Positions 1 to 8,962 of a stretch of 64,000 bases of DNA are shown here, one piece after another (the stretch's first letter is position 1; each line of letters opens with the position of its first letter). This stretch comes from an uncultured Fulvivirga sp. (GTDB lineage Bacteria; Bacteroidota; Bacteroidia; Cytophagales; Cyclobacteriaceae). The position numbers and the translations under genes were made by a program. The notes beneath the pieces were generated by a model that was not told the DNA's origin, made no database searches, and saw only the letters and a list, made by a program, of their open reading frames with translations. Location of the stretch: contig CANMSE010000003.1 in NCBI GenBank assembly GCA_947500555.1, positions 496,001 to 560,000 on the forward strand, read 5' to 3'.

Positions 1-3000
1 TATCACATTGTGCTGAATAGCTTTAGTCGTTAGTACTTTCCCCGCATAGTCATAAACTACGGTGCTGATATCCAGCTGACCCAGATGGTTTTCACTCTGT
101 GTTTGGGTCACACGCCCACGGTCATCATAAAACTGTACTGAGGTTAACCAATCGGTAGTGCCTACTATATTGACTTTACTTCCGGTTGCTATTCCACGAG
201 TATAGGCATAGGCTTCAGCTTCCTGTCCTTCCAATTGATTACTCTGATAATCGTAGTCAGCAGTCCCGTTTCTATCAAAGTCATAGTCGTCATAGTAGCT
301 TACACTGAGCAAGGTAGTGTTGGATGTTGGAAATACGTTATTACTATACCCGTGATAGGTGGCGTTTACCTCAGTTATTTCATAATAATCGTCTGTGGCA
401 TCGTAATCGAGTCCGTCATAGTAGGTTTGCATGGCGGCTCGTGTAGATAAGGAGGTTTCGGTATAAACACCGGTATACACAGGGCGTTGTTGTCGATCAT
501 ACTTGACAAAGAGCCATTGTTTGTTAACACGTTGGTTACCGTCCTGGGTCAGGGCTACTCTGTCCAGGTTATCGTAAATGATGTATTGTGGCTCCGCTCC
601 GGGAACTCGTTTCTCCACCAGTCGGCCTTCAGTATCGTAGGTATACTGAAAACACCACTTATTAAGGAAGAGCGTCTTATTGCCGTTTTCATAATCGGCA
701 CTCCAACGATTTACAGCTTCCGGGGGAACGACATAGTGCAATCGACCGAGGTCATCGTAAAAATTATGGGTGATATTATAAGTACCTGTAGTCGCTTCTA
801 CCTCTTTTATGATCGTTCTACCTCTGTAAGTATATGTTTTTACTGTATGACCATTTTCATCGGTCATGGTAGTAAGTGACACAGTTCCTGATGGGTAGTA
901 GCCACTTATGGCTGGTTGATTATTCACATCTAAAACAAGCTGTTCTATCTCATTTGCACCATTGAGATCATAAGCATAGCTTACGGTATTTGCATTCAAC
1001 TGCCAGTCGGCTCCGGGGGCACTTTGTTCCAGTACCCGCTGAAGTGGGGAGTCTTCGACTTTGGTTTCCGCAAATGGAAAACTATCGGACACCACACCTG
1101 TAGGTGGAGAGTTATAAAAAGAGGCTTGTGCCGTTTTGGTTCCCGTATAGAAGTCTGATCCTGTAGCGGTGTAGGGCAAATACTGTTTTAATGAGCGACC
1201 GTATTGGTCGTATTCCTGGAAACTAACGATATCATTACCGGCAGCACTCTGATTTTTTACGACAGATTGAATGGTTCGGCCAAAACCGTCATAATAAGCC
1301 ATTGACTTCAGTTTATCTCCATTAGAGTCTGATAAAGCATCAAATGCGGTCAAATCCGCTGCCGCCACAGTAGCTATTTCCTTGATCACATAGTTTTCAG
1401 ACCCTGATATAGTTTGTACGTCCAATAAACTCATGACCTCAAAAGGGGTGCATTCTCTGGTTGCGCCCAAGTAGGTCACAGCAGCTTTAAAATAACGCTC
1501 TCCTGATGAAAAAGGAGCGTATTTGATAGTCGGTTGGGTGGAAGAAATGGTATCATAGAATTTGCCTGTTTCCGAAACCATCCAATAGTCGATCTGTCCT
1601 TGATAATCATTAAGTGTTAATTCTATCGAATCGACATTATTATATATTTCTTGCTCACCGGTTATATAACCTTCCATTCCAAGGGGTACAACTTCAACAG
1701 TCACAATAGGTGAAGGAACCTGAAGGCAAGGACCATTTTGAACAGTCACCCTGTAATCAGTGGTCTGGGAAATATTAAATGCTATGGAAGTTTTATTATC
1801 AGAAGAAGGTATTGGCTGCCAGGAATTTCCCGAAGTTTTAATTTCCCAACCAACCACATCACCTAAATGATTGTCCACACTTACATAACCAGTGCCAGAG
1901 TCCCAAAAACTACTTGTCGAAGCGGCAACATTACCAACATCAGTTGATTCTCTCACAAGGATTTCCTGACCAGCCGTATATTTAGTTTCACATCCATTTA
2001 CCATCTTAACTCTATATTGATGGCCATTTACCGCATCTAATGCAGGTTCAAGAAAAGCAAGGCCTGTCAAACCAACCGTATTATTCAGTGGATTCCATGT
2101 TATTCCGGAATCATGGCTTCTTTCCCAGGAAATAATGTAGGTATCTTCATTAATTCCATTATATGCAAGCTCTATAGTACCAGATTGACAAAAATCTGTT
2201 GCTCCTGAAAATGACCCAATTTGAATATCAGGAAAATAAGTTATCCTTACCACATTAGAATATACCGGATTACAGGTTCCACTCAGTACTCGCCTTCTGT
2301 ACTTCATAGTTTGTGTTAATGAAGAAGGTGGGGTATAGTCTACATTATCGTTGTCACCATCTGCTGCTGACCATGGACTACTCCCAGAAGATTGCTGCCA
2401 TAAATAGGTAAATGAACCATAACTCCCAGTAGCGCTTTGGTTATTCGTAATGGTAGCAGCAGTCTGGTCACTACAAATACTTTGGTTGGCTCCTATGACT
2501 CCCGGATTGAGAGTTGTTAGTAAAGTCTTTCGGCTTACGTTAGAGTATTCGGTTTGTAAACCAGAGACTACTCTTCTTCTATAATCATAAGTTTGATCGA
2601 TGGTTCCAGGATTATAAGAAATATTTGTAGCTCCAGAAATATTTGACCAACTGCCGACTGGCGGCTTTCGTTGCCACTGGTAGCTATAACTCCCCGTCCC
2701 ACCAGAGGGTGTCAAGTTATTACTGAGTGTTGAGGTAGATGAGCTTGTGGTGCATACTGATTCTACTCCACCAATACTACCTCCGGTTAAAAGAGGCAAG
2801 ACATTTACATTCATGGATGATACAACAGTACCTTGAAAATTTTTGATCTTTACTGACGTATTACCGGAGGAATTCCAACTAATATTCGCTCTGTAAAGAA
2901 TTTCCCCTGAAACAGAATGTTGAGTTGTACTAATGACCGTTCCGCCCTGAGCTTCCCACTGTTCACCTAATATTCCGAATTGAGAAGTGTATTCATACCA

Positions 3001-3111
3001 CCTTGTAGTATTTACAGCTGGGTTAGTATCTCCCGTTACATCAGCTTTCACCGTAACCGTTAAGCATAATACTGCACTAAATATCAGGCCTATTTTTTTT
3101 AAAAGATCCAT
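1..3111 (-). CDS. RHS/YD-repeat-like secreted protein with DUF6443 region (partial, 3' end outside window)
   Basis: The frame is open from an ATG at 3111 to the left edge (1037 codons, no stop), so the C-terminus is missing. Residues 1-23 form a signal peptide (MDLLKKIGLIFSAVLCLTV). Residues about 80-540 are Ser/Thr/Gly-rich immunoglobulin-like repeats with recurring YRRRV and SCNxxYSN-type patterns. From about residue 555 there is a DUF6443-like segment (KSMAYYDGFGRTIQSV, FQEYDQYGRSLKQYLPYT), then YD-type repeats (YDNLDRVALTQDGN, YDDRGRVTQTQSEN). Known for the family: Bacteroidota RHS-like surface proteins, often with variable, sometimes toxic, C-termini. The start lies one base after the upstream stop, so it is translationally coupled to the 1413-aa gene. 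Whether this copy has a toxin tip cannot be seen here. Confidence 0.9.
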   Translation of the reverse strand, partial: MDLLKKIGLIFSAVLCLTVTVKADVTGDTNPAVNTTRWYEYTSQFGILGEQWEAQGGTVISTTQHSVSGEILYRANISWNSSGNTSVKIKNFQGTVVSSMNVNVLPLLTGGSIGGVESVCTTSSSTSTLSNNLTPSGGTGSYSYQWQRKPPVGSWSNISGATNISYNPGTIDQTYDYRRRVVSGLQTEYSNVSRKTLLTTLNPGVIGANQSICSDQTAATITNNQSATGSYGSFTYLWQQSSGSSPWSAADGDNDNVDYTPPSSLTQTMKYRRRVLSGTCNPVYSNVVRITYFPDIQIGSFSGATDFCQSGTIELAYNGINEDTYIISWERSHDSGITWNPLNNTVGLTGLAFLEPALDAVNGHQYRVKMVNGCETKYTAGQEILVRESTDVGNVAASTSSFWDSGTGYVSVDNHLGDVVGWEIKTSGNSWQPIPSSDNKTSIAFNISQTTDYRVTVQNGPCLQVPSPIVTVEVVPLGMEGYITGEQEIYNNVDSIELTLNDYQGQIDYWMVSETGKFYDTISSTQPTIKYAPFSSGERYFKAAVTYLGATRECTPFEVMSLLDVQTISGSENYVIKEIATVAAADLTAFDALSDSNGDKLKSMAYYDGFGRTIQSVVKNQSAAGNDIVSFQEYDQYGRSLKQYLPYTATGSDFYTGTKTAQASFYNSPPTGVVSDSFPFAETKVEDSPLQRVLEQSAPGADWQLNANTVSYAYDLNGANEIEQLVLDVNNQPAISGYYPSGTVSLTTMTDENGHTVKTYTYRGRTIIKEVEATTGTYNITHNFYDDLGRLHYVVPPEAVNRWSADYENGNKTLFLNKWCFQYTYDTEGRLVEKRVPGAEPQYIIYDNLDRVALTQDGNQRVNKQWLFVKYDRQQRPVYTGVYTETSLSTRAAMQTYYDGLDYDATDDYYEITEVNATYHGYSNNVFPTSNTTLLSVSYYDDYDFDRNGTADYDYQSNQLEGQEAEAYAYTRGIATGSKVNIVGTTDWLTSVQFYDDRGRVTQTQSENHLGQLDISTVVYDYAGKVLTTKAIQHNVI

Positions 3112-3112
3112 C

Positions 3113-6100
3113 TTATTGGGAATTATGTTGATAACAGTCACCACTTTGGTAAGTTCTTATGTGGGCTGTGGCGTCAACGCCTGGGTGGCTACTATTATAA
3201 GTCTCACCTGTGCCATTATCGTAAATAGTCAAACTATAAGTATTCCAATCCTGTAAAGTGGGTTCTAAAGATAGAGTCGGAGAATTACCACCTATCGGAA
3301 AATCAGTGCCACTTGCTTCATTAGAGCTTGTATCTTTCCATCTCTTTACTGTCCAAGCATAATCAAAATCACCTGAACCTCCACTTGTAACGGCTGTCAA
3401 TATAAGATTACACAATGTTCCGTTTACCGGAGTCGGGCCTCCCTGTTGTGGATCGGGTTGACAATCGTTAATAATTTTGGGGGAACAAACATCGTAGGTG
3501 AATCCCAAATTACTATGAATATGGGCTTTGAAGTCATCATTAACATAAACACTAATATAGGTCTTCCTTTTTACACCTAAGTACTCCGTTTGAAGCATAA
3601 CTATATGGTACCCTAAATTTGTAAATGCATATTGGTAGAAATCATCGTTAACAGCAGAAATGGTGTTGAAATTAAAATTATCAAATACTTCTGTAGCCGA
3701 AGTTCCATTAAGCCATTCAACTTTCCACTGAAAACTAACGCCACCTACCTGTTCCGGTATTGCATTAAAAACGATTGTATCATTGATCCCAATACCGTAA
3801 GCTGGATACTCATAAAACACTTTGGGAGTAAAATCAATCTTATTTTCAGAATAGATATATTTTTCAATGATATTACCGTCAATATCTTTCACTTGCCAGG
3901 GTTTCCCGTCCCCATCATACTCGATAATTTGAGACTGATCAGCACTAGTAATGGCTATTCGTTGTTGCCCCCAACCATATAAGTAGCTTTCTACGACAGC
4001 ATGCTCCGGTTTTATGAGCAGATCGTCCAAAATGATATTCTGATTTGAGGATATTTCTACAGATAGATCTGAGGACAAGGAGCTTAAATCAATACTTTTC
4101 TCATAATATTCCCAATTCCCTGATGAGTTCAAAGTAAAATCAACCACAACTGATGTGCTATTTGAATCAGAAAAGGTCAGGGTTACTGTAGATGTTGCCG
4201 AAGGCTTGAGCCATACGCTCACTACATTAGAGGTATTACTATTCTGCAATTTTCCAGATAACACATAAGAACTGCCTGATTGCAGATTGAAAGCCCGACC
4301 ATCGATTCTTCCATCAACATACTCCGAACCTGAATATAAACTATCAGAATAGGTAAGACCAAATGAAGAATAAAGTTCAAAATCTTCAAAGAGTATTTCA
4401 AGAGCATTGGCATTGCCAATTTTTGCTTTTACCTGCTCATTTGAATCAAGATGCAATGATTGAGACTGTTTTGTATTGTACAGTTGAGATTGTGGAGTAC
4501 CATAATATGTATGATTGCCGTAATCACTTACTCGTTCATAGGCGTTTTCATCAAAAACAAATAAAGAGGCATTGCCAATAGGGCCAAGGCTTCCATTGTT
4601 TGTAACATAAGCTGGTGTAAACGATGCGGAATCAATTGGTGAGTGAAGTGAATAAATAGTTTTTGGGTTGACGTTATTACTCGAAGCATCATATTCATAA
4701 AGAGTCAAGGTAGATTCAATCAACTGAGTATTTCCATTTTCAGTTTTGTAAGTCATAACCTCAATAGGCTGATTCAACCTATTTTTACTTTTGAGTTTAT
4801 TTAAAGCCCAACAATTATCATCTTGTTGAGCTTTTTTTGTATTAGTAATATCAAAATCTGCAGAGAATTTCGTCACTCTTCTATACACTACGCCATCAGC
4901 ACCTTGAGTTACTACCTCATTAGTATAGTTATGATCAGAGTTGGTTTGAGCATAATTTGTGTGAGCTTCATTATAATTACCTGATACTGGTTCATAGTTT
5001 TTAGTGATCACTGTGGAGCTCATTGAAGTATTGACTGGAATTTTATATTTACCATATAGAAAGTATGACCTTTCTTCTTCAGACCAGGTAGAGCCATTTT
5101 GTATATTTATCGGGTAGTTGTATTTATCTAATGCTATTCCTTCTACCACCTCTGATCCACTCTCATCAGCATACTGGTAATTAATTTGACTGATGAGACT
5201 ATCATTAATATCATAACTTTTTACGTATTTTTTCAATCCCTGCCCCCAATATTTGTAGTTGTCCGGATAAGGATATGCATGAGATCCTGTAACAGCCTCG
5301 AATGGTAATGTTTGGAAATTTTCGACAGGTTCTTCTCGTGCCACAAAGGTTTCAGATGCTCTCCAGTTATCATAACTAGACGTATGAGTTCCTATCGGGA
5401 TAGAAAAATGGGTAATTGTCTTTCCCTGCCCACTAACCTCTTCAGTGAAATACTCATAACCTACAAACGGATCGTCTGATTTTAGATTACGCTTTATTCT
5501 TACAGTTAAGCGCTTCTCTTTTTCAGCTAAAGAAAATTCATCCATGTCTTTGGCATAAATCAGTTCGTCATTAACAGGATTTTTATGGTGATTGAGACGA
5601 AGACCATAAGAAGGGGCATTTATCAATCTCCCAGTAGATTTACCATCTTTCGTATAGCTAAAAATTCTGATTTGAATATTATCAGTACTTAAGCCATTAG
5701 TAGTTAATATTTTTTTTACTCGCAAACCTCCGCCATATACTGATCTATCGATCAAACTATCATAGTATTCATTTGCTTCATATCTTATGATCGAACTACT
5801 GCCTTTGGCTGTTCTAATACTTTTAATGCTACCACCTATCAAACTTGGTAAGTGAGGTACAGTTTCATCCATATAACTACCACTCATCTCAATTGAAGGA
5901 GATTGAGCAGATGAAATTTGATTTATTTGAAACCTTTCAGCATTGATTAACGGATAAGTATAGATCCTTGGTGGAAGGGAATAGTTTTTCACCCCAAGGT
6001 TGATAAAACCATAAGTATCTGTGATTACTCTTCTTGGTATTTCTATCGTTTTATTATTAAAATCAACCCCGTAATATTCAAAACTGTAGCTTAGTTTTGA

Positions 6101-7354
6101 GTGATATAAAGTCGCTTCCGAAATAGATTGAAGTAAAAGGTAGCCATATGACTGACCATCTGAATTTGATAATGGGCTATAAATAAAGTTTAACGATTTT
6201 ATCAACTCATTTTTGCCTCCGGTAATATTCATTACGTTTAGAAAATCCAGAGTCAGCGTTTTCAGGTTTCTTGGACCGTATAAGCTTCCTCCAACATAAG
6301 AATGCTCTATTTGTGGCAAAAGAATCTCACTATCCACAAAATCTATTCGGGTGTTCAAACTCTTAATTGAACTTATTTTTTTAGGATTTTGAGGAATAAT
6401 TGAAATTGCAAATTGAGGGACTGTTCTATGAATATTTAAACTCGGATCATATACATAGGTGGTATGTTCAGTAATTTCATTTTCTATTGGAAATATATAC
6501 TTCTGTTTAGAAAGATCATTTAATTCACTTCGAGTCATTAGTTCAAATTCTTGAGCAAAACTCTTGTATTCAAATTCAATATTGTAATTGTTAGAAGACC
6601 TGATACTTTTTAAGTACCACTTTTGATTGAATTTGAATCCACCATTGTATAAATAATAATTATCAGATAAGTAATCTCGGCTATTACCATTAGTTTTTAT
6701 AGTCGCCAAAGAAGGGTCATCAAAATAATATTCTGTTCCATCATCTTTAATAACAATGAAAGCATCAATTCTTCCAAGAGTATCTTTTAGGTAGTCTATT
6801 TTCCAATTATTCTTTGATGTGAATTTTATTTCACCACTATTATCAAACACAAAGGAAGCATAAAGCCCAGGAACATTAATGGTAAATATATCGGGCTTAG
6901 TATCCTTGATGATAGCGGTACTATCAAAGCCTCCAAGCGCGTTCAAAAATTCAAAATCATCACTTTCATCACTCATGTCAGAAAGGTCATTATCTGCCGC
7001 AGGAGTGAAAGAACCAATTTCTGCGGCCACACTTGCGCTATCATACAGCCACCCTAGTCTCCTCGCACTCACATAATCATCTGGTAAGCCTTTTATTGAT
7101 CTTTTGATAAAACCATCGGCATTTAATCTCCAACCATTACCCATTCTGCCAGCCGGAGAATCTTCTCTGTAACCATTTCCACTGTAGGTGATGGATATAG
7201 GGTAAGACAAGCTTCCAGAAGTAAAGTTCCAAACTGGAATATTGATATTAGCTGAACCTGTGAAAGGATTAACTCCAATCTGATGTTGTGCTGTTATCGT
7301 ACTTGAAAGAAAAATACAAAAGAAAAACAAGTATCGTGTATAATGCTTAGTCAT
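3113..7354 (-). CDS. Large secreted RHS-associated protein (1413 aa)
   Basis: The signal peptide is residues 1-22, ending in TITAQ. The N-terminus has the pattern that precedes DUF6443 proteins in Bacteroidota (GSANINIPVWNF, YPISITYSGNGY, GRMGNGWRLN), resembling SpvB/RHS N-terminal beta domains. Residues about 990-1120 look like a carbohydrate-binding jelly roll (GRAFNLQSGSSYVL to IILDDLLIKP). One YD-like unit follows (IIEYDGDGKPWQVKDIDGN), then two PKD/Ig-like domains. No T9SS sorting domain is evident. It is the middle gene of a three-gene minus operon: 4 nt after the 139-aa gene and 1 nt before the YD-repeat gene. Inference: the two large proteins act as partners at the cell surface or in the medium. 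The specific function is unknown. Confidence 0.88.
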   Translation of the reverse strand: MTKHYTRYLFFFCIFLSSTITAQHQIGVNPFTGSANINIPVWNFTSGSLSYPISITYSGNGYREDSPAGRMGNGWRLNADGFIKRSIKGLPDDYVSARRLGWLYDSASVAAEIGSFTPAADNDLSDMSDESDDFEFLNALGGFDSTAIIKDTKPDIFTINVPGLYASFVFDNSGEIKFTSKNNWKIDYLKDTLGRIDAFIVIKDDGTEYYFDDPSLATIKTNGNSRDYLSDNYYLYNGGFKFNQKWYLKSIRSSNNYNIEFEYKSFAQEFELMTRSELNDLSKQKYIFPIENEITEHTTYVYDPSLNIHRTVPQFAISIIPQNPKKISSIKSLNTRIDFVDSEILLPQIEHSYVGGSLYGPRNLKTLTLDFLNVMNITGGKNELIKSLNFIYSPLSNSDGQSYGYLLLQSISEATLYHSKLSYSFEYYGVDFNNKTIEIPRRVITDTYGFINLGVKNYSLPPRIYTYPLINAERFQINQISSAQSPSIEMSGSYMDETVPHLPSLIGGSIKSIRTAKGSSSIIRYEANEYYDSLIDRSVYGGGLRVKKILTTNGLSTDNIQIRIFSYTKDGKSTGRLINAPSYGLRLNHHKNPVNDELIYAKDMDEFSLAEKEKRLTVRIKRNLKSDDPFVGYEYFTEEVSGQGKTITHFSIPIGTHTSSYDNWRASETFVAREEPVENFQTLPFEAVTGSHAYPYPDNYKYWGQGLKKYVKSYDINDSLISQINYQYADESGSEVVEGIALDKYNYPINIQNGSTWSEEERSYFLYGKYKIPVNTSMSSTVITKNYEPVSGNYNEAHTNYAQTNSDHNYTNEVVTQGADGVVYRRVTKFSADFDITNTKKAQQDDNCWALNKLKSKNRLNQPIEVMTYKTENGNTQLIESTLTLYEYDASSNNVNPKTIYSLHSPIDSASFTPAYVTNNGSLGPIGNASLFVFDENAYERVSDYGNHTYYGTPQSQLYNTKQSQSLHLDSNEQVKAKIGNANALEILFEDFELYSSFGLTYSDSLYSGSEYVDGRIDGRAFNLQSGSSYVLSGKLQNSNTSNVVSVWLKPSATSTVTLTFSDSNSTSVVVDFTLNSSGNWEYYEKSIDLSSLSSDLSVEISSNQNIILDDLLIKPEHAVVESYLYGWGQQRIAITSADQSQIIEYDGDGKPWQVKDIDGNIIEKYIYSENKIDFTPKVFYEYPAYGIGINDTIVFNAIPEQVGGVSFQWKVEWLNGTSATEVFDNFNFNTISAVNDDFYQYAFTNLGYHIVMLQTEYLGVKRKTYISVYVNDDFKAHIHSNLGFTYDVCSPKIINDCQPDPQQGGPTPVNGTLCNLILTAVTSGGSGDFDYAWTVKRWKDTSSNEASGTDFPIGGNSPTLSLEPTLQDWNTYSLTIYDNGTGETYNSSHPGVDATAHIRTYQSGDCYQHNSQ

Positions 7355-7358
7355 GAAC

Positions 7359-7778
7359 TTAGTTTAAAGTGATAACACTGGTTTCCGTAATGTCATTAAA
7401 GTCATTAGACCAATCAATTTCAAGGGTGTTATTACCTGAGTTCCAGGCGCCACCAGTAATTTCGATAGGCCCATAGTCTGATTCAATTATCTGAGATTCA
7501 ACGGCAAGGCAATCAAAACTTAAGACAACCGGAAATATTGATTGGTTATCAAACTTTTTGAATAACCCGCAAGATAAATCAGACACCCGATAATGAGATG
7601 CGTCTATTTTCTCGATAGTAATCTCAGCCTGAGAGAGGTGACTGGTCATTAGTGTTGTATTTCCAATATAATCCAAAGAATCTGGAATAGAAAGGCTGCA
7701 TTGAGCAGATAAGCTTGACGTTAGAAAAAAACAACAAGCGAAGAACAGACCTTTATATATCCAAGAATTTAATTTCAT
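7359..7778 (-). CDS. Small secreted protein of unknown function
   Basis: This 139-aa protein has a clear signal peptide (residues 1-26, cleavage near LSAQ) and a mature part of about 113 residues with three or four cysteines and beta-rich hydrophobic/polar alternation. I do not recognise the family. It is the first gene of the minus-strand operon leading to the two RHS-related genes, with 4 nt to the next start. The ATG at 7778 is the only one in front of the signal peptide. Its position suggests an accessory or folding role for the large secreted products, which is inference only. Confidence 0.8.
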   Translation of the reverse strand: MKLNSWIYKGLFFACCFFLTSSLSAQCSLSIPDSLDYIGNTTLMTSHLSQAEITIEKIDASHYRVSDLSCGLFKKFDNQSIFPVVLSFDCLAVESQIIESDYGPIEITGGAWNSGNNTLEIDWSNDFNDITETSVITLN

Positions 7779-7884
7779 AATTATAATTTAAATACTTAAG
7801 GCTCAAAGATATATGCCAGACCTTGGATAAAAAAATGTTAAAGATTAAATAGGTGTTAAGAAATGGTAAGATTGGATTATAACA

Positions 7885-8838
7885 TCAGCCTTTGCCAACA
7901 AAAGACAATGCTCTGGCATCCATATAACTTCCCGACTTCAAAGAAAATCCCACATGCCCGCCATGATTTGGAGTTTCAAGATAAAGTAGCTTATGCCTTT
8001 TGCAAGTTTCATATGGGTAGCATGCTTCACCCAAAAAAGGATCATTAATAGCATTGCAAATTAATATTGGTCTGTCCGTATCTTCCATATAGTTACCTGC
8101 CGCCACTGTTTTATAAAAGTCTTCAGCATCTATAAAGCCATGTAAGGGTGCAGTATAGGCGTTATCAAAATCACGAAATGATTGAATGTTCTTGAACCCA
8201 TTATAAGAAATAAGGTCGGGGTATTTTTCAGCTTTTAGTTTTACTTTGTGTTCAAGTTTCTTCAAAAACCGTTTTTCATAAAACTTTACCCTTGCGTTCG
8301 AAAGCATATCAACACTTGATCTCAAACTAACAGGAATTGAGAAAGCCACTCCTCCCCTTACATTGGAAGGCGTTTTTGTTCCATTCTCTCCCAGGTATTT
8401 AATAGACAAGCTCCCGCCCATACTAAAACCAATGAGCCAAATCTGCTGGTAGTCATTTTCAAAATTCACGTGATCAACAACCGTTTTCAAATCTTCAGTT
8501 GCTCCATGATGATAAAAACGAGCTGTTCGGTTTATTTCACCACTGCAACTCCTGCAATTCCAAGCCAGAACATCCCAACCCTGTAGATCGAAATGTCGCG
8601 CCATTCCAAGCGCATAGGGTCGTTGACTACTCCCTTCTAATCCGTGAGAAATAATAACTAAATTTTTAGAAGAATTCTTAATCCAATCCAGGTCAAGGAA
8701 ATCACCATCGGGCGTATCTATTCTCTCCCGCTTGTAATCAACACCTTCTACTTTACGAAATATACTAGGAATAATGGTCGCTATATGACCGTTTCTCATC
8801 CAAAACGGAGATTTGTAAGAAGAGGGTACTAAAGGCAT
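7885..8838 (-). CDS. Alpha/beta hydrolase of the YheT/ABHD family
   Basis: The 317-aa protein carries the family N-terminus (FWMRNGHIATIIPSIFRK), which is diagnostic of YheT/ABHD1-3 hydrolases, and the strand-loop ISHGLEGSS. The catalytic triad is visible: nucleophile Ser139 in GFSMGG, Asp266 in NAINDPFLG and His295 in NHGGHVGF. Length is normal for the family (about 320-340 aa). Members are predicted esterases or lipases acting on medium-chain substrates; the substrate here is unknown. It is soluble, with no signal peptide. It stands divergent from the TonB receptor, with 124 bp between the starts. Confidence 0.9.
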   Translation of the reverse strand: MPLVPSSYKSPFWMRNGHIATIIPSIFRKVEGVDYKRERIDTPDGDFLDLDWIKNSSKNLVIISHGLEGSSQRPYALGMARHFDLQGWDVLAWNCRSCSGEINRTARFYHHGATEDLKTVVDHVNFENDYQQIWLIGFSMGGSLSIKYLGENGTKTPSNVRGGVAFSIPVSLRSSVDMLSNARVKFYEKRFLKKLEHKVKLKAEKYPDLISYNGFKNIQSFRDFDNAYTAPLHGFIDAEDFYKTVAAGNYMEDTDRPILICNAINDPFLGEACYPYETCKRHKLLYLETPNHGGHVGFSLKSGSYMDARALSFVGKG

Positions 8839-8962
8839 TTGGCAAATAAAATATAGTTGACCCTAATACCATGATATTTTACCAAATAAATAATAATCAT
8901 TGGTTCAAGAGCAGAAATGCTACTAATTTCGGCTTTCGAAAAAGCTGGCGTACGAAACATTG

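Noticed and set aside
235..879. Plus-strand ORFs of 71 and 130 codons
   Set aside because: They lie antisense within the open DUF6443/YD protein frame, which has clear repeats; the plus frames show no domain text.
8881..8910. Fur-box-like AATAATAATCATT upstream of the TonB receptor
   Set aside because: It shares only part of the 7-1-7 Fur pattern and has no second arm; too weak to report as a site.
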